Of a DNA stretch of 9,587 bases, positions 1-6,091 are shown one piece after another; the first letter of the stretch is position 1; each line of letters starts with the position of its first letter. The translations under genes and the position numbers were made by a program. The stretch is from Streptomyces sp. NRRL WC-3549 (GTDB lineage Bacteria > Actinomycetota > Actinomycetes > Streptomycetales > Streptomycetaceae): assembly GCF_000721935.1 (NCBI RefSeq), contig NZ_KL585406.1, positions 13,642 through 23,228 on the forward strand, given 5' to 3'. The notes under the pieces are model-generated. The model worked only from the letters and a program-made list of their open reading frames with translations, had not been told where the DNA came from and searched no databases.

Positions 1-16
1 GATGTGTATAAGAGAC
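1..16. other. Residual Nextera transposon-end (sequencing adapter) sequence
   Basis: The first 16 bases, GATGTGTATAAGAGAC, match bases 2-17 of the 19-base Nextera mosaic end exactly (known reagent sequence AGATGTGTATAAGAGACAG). The next two bases read GG where the adapter has AG, so genomic sequence probably starts at 17 or 18. The ATG at position 2 lies in this adapter and is not a real start codon. The stretch is also A/T-rich, unlike everything beside it. Confidence 0.93.
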
Positions 17-844
17 GGCACCGAGGTCACCGTCTCCTCGGCCGACCGGATCGTCCCGCTCACCGGCTCGCTCAGCGAGATCGTCTTCACCCTGGGCTTC
101 GGCGAGGAGGTGGTGGCCCGTGACGTCACCGCCACCTTCGAACAGGCCGAAAAGCTACCGGTGGTGACCCGGGCCCACGACGTGTCGGCGGAGAGCGTGC
201 TCTCGTTGAGGCCGACGGTCGTCCTCGCGGACACCACGACCGGCCCCGCGGAGGCCATCGACCAGATACGTGACGCCGGTGTCCCGCTCGTCGTCGTCGA
301 GCCCGCCAAGGAACTCGCCGATGTGGGCCGCCGGATCGACGCGGTCGCCGCCGCGCTGGGCGTGACGTCCTCGGGCGACGAGCTGAAGGCGCGTACGGAG
401 TCCAGGATCGGGGCCGTACGCAGGACGATCCCGGCCCGCGAGGAGGGTGCGGCGCCCCGCGTCGCCTTCCTGTACCTGCGCGGCTCGGCCTCCGTCTACC
501 TGCTGGGCGGCCGGGAGTCCGGGGCGAGTTCGCTGCTGGAGGCGGCCGGCGCCGTGGACGCGGGGAAGGCGTCGGGGCTGACGAAGGACTTCACCGCCAT
601 CACGGCCGAGGCACTGGCCAAGGCGGCGCCGGACGCGATCCTCGTCATGACCAAGGGCCTCGAATCGGTCGGCGGCGTCGACGGGCTGGTGAAGATCCCC
701 GGCATCGCGGAGACGCCCGCCGGGATGGACCGCCGGATCGTCTCCGTCGACGACGGGGTGCTGCTCAACTACGGGCCGCGCACCGACCGGGTGCTGGCCG
801 AACTGGTCGAGCAGCTCTACCCGGAAGGCGGGTTGGCCCGATGA
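17..844 (+). CDS. hmuT: Heme ABC transporter substrate-binding protein (HmuT family), 5'-truncated
   Basis: This is the heme-binding lipoprotein of an ABC importer. It would sit outside the cytoplasmic membrane and pass heme to the HmuU permease. About 275 residues remain. The family usually has around 350, so the signal peptide, lipobox and first part of the N-terminal lobe are missing because the contig ends here. The visible protein has the type III periplasmic-binding fold pattern. An opening DRIVPLTGSLSEIVFTLG strand-helix is followed by the segment HDVSAESVLSLRPTVVLAD, a linking helix (about 95-130) and a C-terminal lobe ending LLNYGPRTDRVLAELVEQLY. The His in HDVSAE (codon 176-178) and the Tyr in LLNYGPR are candidate heme ligands by analogy with corynebacterial HmuT, which I have not verified. 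Its TGA overlaps the permease ATG (ATGA, 841-844), so the two are translationally coupled. A siderophore-binding protein is possible, but heme fits better. Confidence 0.85.
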   Translation, partial: GTEVTVSSADRIVPLTGSLSEIVFTLGFGEEVVARDVTATFEQAEKLPVVTRAHDVSAESVLSLRPTVVLADTTTGPAEAIDQIRDAGVPLVVVEPAKELADVGRRIDAVAAALGVTSSGDELKARTESRIGAVRRTIPAREEGAAPRVAFLYLRGSASVYLLGGRESGASSLLEAAGAVDAGKASGLTKDFTAITAEALAKAAPDAILVMTKGLESVGGVDGLVKIPGIAETPAGMDRRIVSVDDGVLLNYGPRTDRVLAELVEQLYPEGGLAR

Positions 845-1941
845 CCGCCATCGCGCGGGAGGTGCCCGCCACGAAGGACGGCGGCCCCGGCCCCACGGAG
901 ACCGGTGGACGCGGGCGGGGCCGGGCGTTCGTCCTCACCGTGGGCCTGTCGGCGGCCCTGCTGATCGGCTGTCTGCTCTCCGCCGGCCTCGGCGCCTACA
1001 GCATTCCGCTCGGTGACGTCCTCTCCTCCGTCCAGCACCGGATCGGCCTGGGCGGACACGCCCTGGACCGGGTCGGCGAGAGCGTGCTGTGGAACGTACG
1101 CCTGCCGCGGGTGGTCCTCGCCCTGCTGGTGGGGGCCTCCCTGGGCTGCGCCGGTGCCCTGATGCAGGGCGTGTTCGGCAACCCGCTGGCCGAGCCCGGC
1201 GTCATCGGGATCTCCTCGGGCGCGGCGGTCGGCGCGGTCGCCTCGATCGCGCTCGGACTGAACTTCCTCGGCAACTGGACCATCACCGTCTGCGCGTTCG
1301 CCGCGGGCCTGGTCACCGTGCTGCTGGTGTACACGCTGTCGCGTTCGGGCGGGCGCACCGAGGTGGTCACGCTGATCCTCACGGGTATCGCCGTGAACGC
1401 CTTCGCGGGCGCGCTGATCGGCCTGTTCGTCTTCTTCGCCGACAACGCGCAGATCACCCAGATCACCTTCTGGCAGCTCGGTTCGCTGGCCCAGGCGACC
1501 TGGCCGAAGGTGCTCGCCGTCCTGCCCTGCGCGGTGCTGGGGCTGCTGATCGCCCCGTTCTACGCCAAGAAGCTCGACCTGCTGGCCCTCGGTGAGCGGC
1601 CCGCCCGGCACCTGGGCGTGGACGTCGAGCGGTTGCGGATCGTCCTGGTCCTGGTCGTCGCGCTGCTGACCGCCGCGGCGGTCGCGGTCGCGGGCATCAT
1701 CACCTTCGTGGGTCTGCTCGTCCCGCATCTGCTGCGGATGGCCAACGGCCCCGGGCACCGCTTCCTGGTCCCCGGCAGCGCCCTCGGCGGGGCGCTGGTG
1801 CTGGTGGCCGGCGACCTCGCGGCCCGTACCGTGGCCGACCCGGCCGAGCTCCCGCTGGGCGTGCTGACCGCGCTCTTCGGCAGCCCGTTCTTCTTCTGGC
1901 TGCTGCGCCGGACCCGTCGTAAGCAAGGTGGTTGGGCGTGA
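841..1941 (+). CDS. hmuU: Heme ABC transporter permease (HmuU, FecCD family)
   Basis: This integral-membrane permease of the BtuC/FecCD family works as a homodimer and forms the heme channel across the cytoplasmic membrane. Its 366 residues are family-typical. A polar, Gly-rich cytosolic N-terminus of about 28 residues precedes the first membrane helix (about 29-52), and the rest is almost wholly hydrophobic, consistent with ten helices. Family motifs are GNPLAEPGVIGISSG (113-127), the ATPase-contacting loop LALGERPARHLGV (248-260), GIITFVGLLVPHLLR (285-299) and the closing ELPLGVLTALFGSPFFFWLL (335-354). The ATG overlaps the hmuT stop by four bases. A weak GGAAGG lies 12 bases upstream, so coupling probably drives translation. 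Its TGA overlaps the ATPase GTG in the same way. The frame is intact. Heme rather than siderophore specificity is inferred from HmuT. Confidence 0.92.
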   Translation: MTAIAREVPATKDGGPGPTETGGRGRGRAFVLTVGLSAALLIGCLLSAGLGAYSIPLGDVLSSVQHRIGLGGHALDRVGESVLWNVRLPRVVLALLVGASLGCAGALMQGVFGNPLAEPGVIGISSGAAVGAVASIALGLNFLGNWTITVCAFAAGLVTVLLVYTLSRSGGRTEVVTLILTGIAVNAFAGALIGLFVFFADNAQITQITFWQLGSLAQATWPKVLAVLPCAVLGLLIAPFYAKKLDLLALGERPARHLGVDVERLRIVLVLVVALLTAAAVAVAGIITFVGLLVPHLLRMANGPGHRFLVPGSALGGALVLVAGDLAARTVADPAELPLGVLTALFGSPFFFWLLRRTRRKQGGWA

Positions 1942-2772
1942 AGGCGCTGAGACGACTGTTCGGCCCGGGCACCGAGCGGGAGCTGCCGGTCCCCGTGGCC
2001 CCCGGCGCCCCGCTCGCCGAGGCGGTCGCCCTGTCCGTGCGGCTGGGCCGCCGGCAGGTCCTGGACACCGTGGACCTGGCCGCCCGGGCGGGCGAGGTGG
2101 TGGCCCTGGTCGGGCCGAACGGGGCCGGGAAGTCCACCCTGCTGGCGGCGCTCGCCGCCCGCCGACGGCGGCGAGGTCCGTATCGACGGCCGGCCGGCCG
2201 GTTCCTGGTCGCCGCCCGAACTCGCCCTGCGCCGGGCCGTGCTGCCGCAGTCCGCCGCCCTCTCCTTCCCCTTCCCGGTGGAGGACGTCGTGCGGATGGG
2301 CCGGGCGCCCTGGGCGGGCACGGCCAAGGAGGACGAGGACGACGCGGCGGTCGCCGCCGCGATGGAGGCGACGGAGGTCACCCGGTTCGCGGCCCGGCCG
2401 TTCTCCGCGCTGTCGGGCGGTGAACGGGCCCGGGTCGCCCTGGCCCGGGTGCTGGCCCAACGCGCCCCGCTGCTGCTCCTGGACGAGCCGACCGCCGCCC
2501 TGGACCTGCGCCACCAGGAACTGGTGCTGCGGATCTGCCGGGAACGGGCCGCCGCCGGGGACGCCGTGGTCGTCGTCCTGCACGACCTGGGCCTCGCCGC
2601 GGCCTACGCGGACCGGGCGGTGGTCCTGCGGGACGGCCGGACCGCGGCGGCCGGACCGCCGGCCGAGGTGTTCACCGGCGCGCTGCTGGGCGAGGTCTAC
2701 CGGCAGCCGGTCGAGGTGTTCCCGCACCCGAGGACCGGGGTCCCGCTGGTGGTACCGGAGCGCGGGGCCTGA
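1938..2772 (+). pseudogene. hmuV: Heme ABC transporter ATP-binding protein (HmuV), frameshifted near 2160
   Basis: This is the ATPase that would power heme import through HmuU. Two frames together make one protein. The first part starts at GTG 1938, four bases before the hmuU stop ends (GTGA), with AAGGTGG six bases upstream. It carries Walker A GPNGAGKST (2112-2138; residues 59-67) and reads correctly to about 2159. The rest continues in the +1 frame from about 2161. It carries the VLPQS Q-loop, the signature LSGGERARVALARVL (from 2410), Walker B LLLLDEP (2470-2490), the His of the H-loop (2581-2583) and the stop at 2770-2772. Left uncorrected, the first frame runs to a TGA at 2421-2423 and yields a protein lacking Walker B. 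All other elements are present and codon bias stays strong on both sides. A consensus error or very recent mutation is therefore more likely than an old pseudogene. Family and operon role are certain; the functional state is not. Confidence 0.88.
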
Positions 2773-2799
2773 CCCGGGACGCCGCCTCCCCGGTACGGC

Positions 2800-2832
2800 C
2801 GGCGCCCGCCCCGATGTCACGGTCGGGTGCCG
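2800..2832 (+). terminator. Probable terminator hairpin after the heme operon
   Basis: CGGCGCCCG (2800-2808) pairs with CGGGTGCCG (2824-2832) as nine base pairs including one G-U, around a 15-base loop. It begins 28 bases after the ATPase stop and lies upstream of the next gene's probable promoter. There is no U-tract, which is common for actinobacterial terminators. The call rests on position and pairing only. Confidence 0.45.
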
Positions 2833-2869
2833 TATCTCGGCCCCGCGCACACGCAGTTGCCCGCCCCGG

Positions 2870-2875
2870 TAGGGT
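2870..2875 (+). promoter_or_regulatory. Possible -10 element for the lipoprotein gene
   Basis: TAGGGT fits the actinobacterial TAnnnT -10 consensus and lies 48 bases before the lipoprotein ATG, leaving a leader of about 42 bases with the ribosome site near its end. I see no convincing -35 about 17 bases upstream. It fits a gene transcribed separately from the heme operon, but the sequence match alone is weak. Confidence 0.35.
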
Positions 2876-2923
2876 TCAGGCGGTCAGTGCGGACGACGGA
2901 TCAGAAGGCGCAGAAGGCAACGG

Positions 2924-3922
2924 ATGAGAAGGCTGGGGCGACTGGCGGCGGGGCTCGCGACGGCGACGGCGCTGAGCATGGGCGCGAGCGGCTGCGTGAC
3001 GGTGCACGGCGAGCTGAAGGTTCTGCCGGGAGCGACCGAGGCCGAGGCCGCGCAGGCCCTGGCGGACTTCACCGACGCCTACAACAAGGCGGACAAGGCG
3101 TACGACCCGGCGCTGGACGCGGACCGGGTGACCGGTTCGCTCGGCGCGATCAACCAGGCCGGGCTGAAGGCCCGCCACGCGTCCGCCCCGGAGGGCAACG
3201 CGGCGCACGAGCCGCTGGAGCTGACCGACGCCGACTTCGTCATCCCGAAGAAGGTGGGCTGGCCGCGCTGGTTCCTCGCGGACACCGACTCCAACCGTGA
3301 CGAGGACGGCGGGGAGCTGGACAACCGCTGGTTGCTGGTCTTCGTGCGCACCGGCCCCGAAGCGCCGTGGAAGGCGGCCTACCTGGCCACCCTCTCCCCC
3401 TCCAAGGTGCCCGAGTTCCGCAAGGACGCCGACGGCTGGGCCGAGCCGGTCGCCTCGGACCGGGCCGACGAGGTCCTGGCCACGGAACCGGCGAAGCTGA
3501 GCCGGACGTACACGGGGTACCTGGAGAAGGGCGCTCCGGACGTCTTCGCGCCGGGGCCGACGACCTCGGGCTGGCGCGAGGCCCGGGAGAAGACCGTCAG
3601 GGCGGGCTTCTCCTACCAGTACGTCGACCAGCCGCTGGACGGCGGGGCGTTCGCGCCGCTCGGGCTGATGACGAAGGACGGCGGGGCGCTGGTCTTCTTC
3701 AGCAGCAAGCACTTCGAGCGCCAGACGGCGGCGAAGGGCCTGCGCCCGACGGTCACCCCGGACGTCCAGGCGCTGCTGACCGGTGAGGTGAAGAGCACCC
3801 TCACCAAGGAGCGGGTCTCCAGCCAGCTGGTGTACGTCCCCGGGCGCGGCGACGGGGAGGCCGCCGGCAAGGTGACCGTCCTGAACCGGTTGCCGGGCCT
3901 GGTCGCGGCGGAGGGCTCCTGA
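2924..3922 (+). CDS. Predicted lipoprotein of unknown function
   Basis: This 332-residue protein is predicted to be exported and anchored to the outer face of the membrane. Its N-terminus is a clear lipoprotein signal: arginines at 2, 3 and 6, a hydrophobic run (7-19), then the lipobox ASGC with Cys24 as the lipidated residue. AGAAGG (2912-2917) lies six bases before the ATG and supports this start. The mature part has no further membrane helix. It begins with an acidic, Ala-rich helical stretch containing ALADFTDAYNKADKAYDP, followed by a mixed alpha/beta region with an aromatic-rich segment VGWPRWFLADT (near 109-119). Similar lipoproteins are widespread in Streptomyces and carry only domain-of-unknown-function labels. 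I do not recognise a catalytic motif. It follows the heme operon on the same strand, but a 151-base gap with a hairpin and possible promoter suggests an independent unit, so I do not assign it to heme uptake. Confidence 0.85.
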   Translation: MRRLGRLAAGLATATALSMGASGCVTVHGELKVLPGATEAEAAQALADFTDAYNKADKAYDPALDADRVTGSLGAINQAGLKARHASAPEGNAAHEPLELTDADFVIPKKVGWPRWFLADTDSNRDEDGGELDNRWLLVFVRTGPEAPWKAAYLATLSPSKVPEFRKDADGWAEPVASDRADEVLATEPAKLSRTYTGYLEKGAPDVFAPGPTTSGWREAREKTVRAGFSYQYVDQPLDGGAFAPLGLMTKDGGALVFFSSKHFERQTAAKGLRPTVTPDVQALLTGEVKSTLTKERVSSQLVYVPGRGDGEAAGKVTVLNRLPGLVAAEGS

Positions 3923-3939
3923 CACCGGCCGGGCCGGTG
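3923..3939. terminator. Bidirectional terminator-like palindrome between convergent genes
   Basis: CACCGGCC and GGCCGGTG form a perfect inverted repeat around a single G; as RNA this would be six pairs around a five-base loop. It starts at the first base after the lipoprotein stop and lies within the 34-base gap before the stop of the opposing Prim-Pol gene. It could end transcription from both sides. No U-tract is present on either strand. Confidence 0.55.
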
Positions 3940-3956
3940 ATCCGCCGGGGCCGGTC

Positions 3957-4694
3957 TCAGCGTCCGAGGGGCCAGGCCACGGCGCCGTGGTCGAGGCCGC
4001 TCTCGGCCGCGGCGTACTGCGCGCAGGCGTCGGTGAGCGTTTCGAGCAGGGTCAGCGGGTCGGGCAGCGGGTGCTCCGGGCCGCGGATCCAGTGCACGTC
4101 CAGCTCACCGGGGAGCCGGGCGGGCGGGAGAAGCACATAGCTGCCCCGGCAGTGCCAGCGCAGCCCCGGGTGCTCGTCCATGGTCTCGGGGTGGCAGTCC
4201 AGCTCGCACGGCCACCACTCGTCCTCGTCCTCGGGGGTGCCGCGGGTGGCGGTGAAGAAGAGCAGCCGGTCGTCCCCGGACTGGGCCACGGGACCTACGT
4301 CGATGCCCGCGGCCGTCAGCCGTTCGAGAGCGGCGAGACCTGCGGGCAGGGGGACGTCCAGGACGTCGTGGACCATACCGGTGGCGGTGATGAAGTTGGC
4401 CAGTGGCTGGCCGGCGGCCCAGCGCTCGATCTGGGCGCGGTCCGTGGTGGACTGCGTCTGCCAGGCGAAGGAGACGGGATGCCGGGCGGGGGTCGGGCAG
4501 CCGATGCGTTCGCACGAACATCGGTAACCGACCGGATGTGCGGCGGGTGAGATCGGCATCCCCGCCTCGGCGACGGCCAGGAGCAGCGCCAGCCGCGCCG
4601 CGTCGTCGGCCTCCGGCTGCGGTTTGGGCCGTCGGCGCAGCCACTGGGAAATCCTGCTCTCTGTGCCGCGATAGCGGCCGGAATCGGCGCCCAT
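3957..4694 (-). CDS. Small Prim-Pol-domain protein (bifunctional DNA primase/polymerase N-terminal family)
   Basis: This 245-residue protein resembles the actinobacterial family annotated as bifunctional DNA primase/polymerase. It appears to hold little beyond that one domain, with no helicase. A basic N-terminus (SRISQWLRRRPKP) leads to a helix, LALLLAVAEAG. A cysteine cluster, CSCERIGC (Cys59, 61, 66) followed by RHPV (His72), may bind zinc. The conserved FITATGMVHDVLDVP (101-115) occupies the place where archaeo-eukaryotic primases keep their metal-binding acids, but has Asp110 and Asp113 instead of the usual D-x-D/E. Next come GPVAQSGDDRLLFF (134-147), CELDCHPETMDEHPGLRW (163-180) and a C-terminal helix, LTLLETLTDAC. 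GAGGTGAGGGG lies just upstream of the ATG, and an earlier ATG stops after three codons. The gene stands alone, facing away from the next gene. Polymerase activity is not established by sequence, and a regulatory or DNA-binding role is possible. Confidence 0.8.
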   Translation of the reverse strand: MGADSGRYRGTESRISQWLRRRPKPQPEADDAARLALLLAVAEAGMPISPAAHPVGYRCSCERIGCPTPARHPVSFAWQTQSTTDRAQIERWAAGQPLANFITATGMVHDVLDVPLPAGLAALERLTAAGIDVGPVAQSGDDRLLFFTATRGTPEDEDEWWPCELDCHPETMDEHPGLRWHCRGSYVLLPPARLPGELDVHWIRGPEHPLPDPLTLLETLTDACAQYAAAESGLDHGAVAWPLGR

Positions 4695-5042
4695 CTATCC
4701 CCTCACCTCAGCGGTTACCTCTCCATGGTCCCACCATCCTGCGCCCCGGGTGGCCCAAGTTCCCAAGTGGGGTGCTCGGGACGCCCCGGAAAGGCGAGCG
4801 TTTTCCCCGTAAATGTCAGGAAATGGCAGGTCGGGACGGGGTACCGGGCCGGAGTCCGGGTGACAGGCGTCGCAGGGCGGGGCCCCCGGTCTCGCCGCCG
4901 CCCCGCACCGGGGCCGCCGGGAACCACCCGTTCGGATCACTGTGCATCCGCCCGGCTCGGGCGCACCATGAACGCAGGCACCCACCCCGTGCCCACCCCA
5001 CCGCGCCGCGCAGCCGAGGCTGCCGTCCGTGAGGAGCCTGCA
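4695..5042. promoter_or_regulatory. Divergent intergenic region between Prim-Pol and amidinohydrolase genes
   Basis: This 348-base spacer should contain promoters for both flanking genes. Near 4795-4830 it has a locally A/T-richer patch (CGTTTTCCCCGTAAATGTC). CCCAAGT occurs twice in tandem (4754-4760 and 4762-4768), which could be a small operator or chance. The rest is GC-rich with short CCGG-type inverted repeats. An in-frame ATG at 4968 precedes the chosen amidinohydrolase start but has no ribosome site. I cannot place a confident -35/-10 pair on either strand, and I see no small gene here. Confidence 0.5.
5031..5036 (+). promoter_or_regulatory. Ribosome binding site that decides a TTG start
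   Basis: GAGGAG lies six bases before TTG at 5043, an ideal distance. The alternative in-frame ATG at 4968 is preceded by GGCTCGGGCGCACC, which has no purine-rich site. The next in-frame ATG, at 5076, would remove the residues leading into the first conserved strand. The TTG is therefore preferred. Confidence 0.7.
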
Positions 5043-5858
5043 TTGAACCGTGACGCCACCCCTCGTCGCTACCTGATGTGCGCCCCGGCCCACTTCGAGG
5101 TCACGTACTCCATCAACCCGTGGATGGACCCCTCGAAACCCGTGGACCTGCCGCTGGCCACCACCCAGTGGGAGGACCTGCGCGACCGCTACCGCGCGCT
5201 GGGCCACACCGTCGAACTGCTCACCCCGCGCCCGGACCTGCCCGACATGGTCTTCGCCGCCAACGGTGCCACCGTGATCGACGGCCGTGTGCTCGGCGCC
5301 CTGTTCGCCTACCGGGAGCGGTACGCGGAGGCCGAGGCGCACCGGGAGTGGTTCCGGGCCAACGGCTTCACCGACGTCCGCGAACCGGACCACGTCAACG
5401 AGGGCGAGGGCGATTTCGCCGTCACCTCCTCGTACCTGCTGGCCGGGCGCGGGTTCCGCTCCAGTCCGCTCTCCCACGCCGAGGCGCAGGAGTTCTTCGG
5501 GCGGCCGGTGATCGGGCTCGACCTGGTCGATCCGCGCTACTACCACCTGGACACGGCGCTCTGCGTCCTGGACGACGCGGCCGACGAGATCATGTACTAC
5601 CCGGGGGCGTTCTCACCGGGCAGCCGCGCCGTACTGGCCAGGCTCTTCCCCGACGCGCTGATCGCCCAGGAGGCCGACGCGGCGCTGCTCGGCCTGAACG
5701 CGGTCAGCGACGGGCGCCACGTGCTGCTCCCCCAGGCCGCGGTGGGGCTGTTCGGCCCGCTGCGGGACCGGGGTTTCGAACCGGTCCCGATGGACCTGGG
5801 CGAGCTGCTCAAGGGCGGCGGCAGCGTGAAGTGCTGCACCCAGGAGCTGCGGGGCTGA
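5043..5858 (+). CDS. Dimethylargininase-like amidinohydrolase (guanidine-modifying superfamily)
   Basis: This 271-residue cytosolic enzyme belongs to the guanidine-group-modifying superfamily. The close actinobacterial family is annotated dimethylargininase or arginine-processing amidinohydrolase, cleaving an (N-methyl)arginine-type substrate to a citrulline product plus an amine. Conserved blocks are MCAPAHFEVTYSINPWM (12-28), LPDMVFAANGA (66-76), NEGEGDF (119-125) with acidic residues for the guanidinium group, YYHLDTALCVL (166-176) with catalytic His168, and the C-terminal KCCTQELR with the nucleophile probably Cys264 (codon 5832-5834), the first of the pair, as in human DDAH1. It differs clearly from the shorter pseudomonad-type DDAH and resembles mycobacterial Rv2323c (from memory). 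That gene sits beside rocD, but no ornithine aminotransferase gene is here. The TTG start has GAGGAG six bases upstream; an ATG at 4968 would add 25 residues. Fold and catalytic triad are confident, the exact substrate is not. Confidence 0.85.
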   Translation: MNRDATPRRYLMCAPAHFEVTYSINPWMDPSKPVDLPLATTQWEDLRDRYRALGHTVELLTPRPDLPDMVFAANGATVIDGRVLGALFAYRERYAEAEAHREWFRANGFTDVREPDHVNEGEGDFAVTSSYLLAGRGFRSSPLSHAEAQEFFGRPVIGLDLVDPRYYHLDTALCVLDDAADEIMYYPGAFSPGSRAVLARLFPDALIAQEADAALLGLNAVSDGRHVLLPQAAVGLFGPLRDRGFEPVPMDLGELLKGGGSVKCCTQELRG

Positions 5859-6091
5859 CCCGCTCGCGCACGGTGGCCGCCGGGCTCCGGCACCCCGGTC
5901 GTCGCACCGCCGGCCACCACCCGACGCCAAGGCCGGCCGGCAAAGCGCGCGGAGTCACACGACTGCCGCCGGACAGCTCGACGCCACCGCCGAGGAGGCC
6001 CTCGCCGCGGTCCGGCACGCCCTCGCCGGTCCCGGCGGGCGGTGCTCCCGGCCCCCGGGGCGGGGACGCCCTTGAGGCCCGCCGGCCCGGA
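5859..6091. other. Convergent intergenic region, 233 bases, without a supported gene
   Basis: This spacer lies between two genes that end toward each other. It holds the hairpin at 5872-5918 and several GC palindromes (GCCGGCCGGC near 5932, CCCCGGGG near 6054). One forward frame, about 5971-6024, has coding-like third positions, but it has no start codon or ribosome site and no family I recognise. It may be chance or a decayed gene end. Confidence 0.5.
5872..5918 (+). terminator. Possible terminator after the amidinohydrolase gene
   Basis: GGTGGCCG (5872-5879) and CGGCCACC (5911-5918) are perfect inverted repeats. The 31 bases between them can form a second stem (CCGGG with CCCGG). It begins 13 bases after the stop codon. 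There is no U-tract and the outer loop is long, so this is tentative. Confidence 0.4.

Noticed and set aside
2139..2175. Programmed ribosomal frameshift in hmuV
   Set aside because: I see no slippery heptamer, downstream pseudoknot signal or family precedent, and the apparent length deficit points to lost bases rather than recoding.
817..2850. A 677-codon open frame on the - strand opposite the heme operon
   Set aside because: It is antisense to hmuU and hmuV and low in complexity (Gly, Arg, Gln, Pro), with no ribosome site or recognisable domain.
2773..2923. Iron- or heme-responsive operator downstream of hmuV
   Set aside because: I looked for an A/T-rich 19-base DmdR/IdeR-type palindrome and found none. 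The operon's real promoter lies off the left edge.
4725..5042. Extension of the amidinohydrolase upstream to 4725 or 4968
   Set aside because: The added residues show no conservation I recognise and neither start has a ribosome site, while TTG 5043 has GAGGAG at the right distance.
5953..6072. Coding-like segment reading GQLDATAEEALAAVRHALAG
   Set aside because: Third positions look coding over about 20 codons, but there is no start codon in frame, no ribosome site and no recognised family. It is too short to call a gene remnant.
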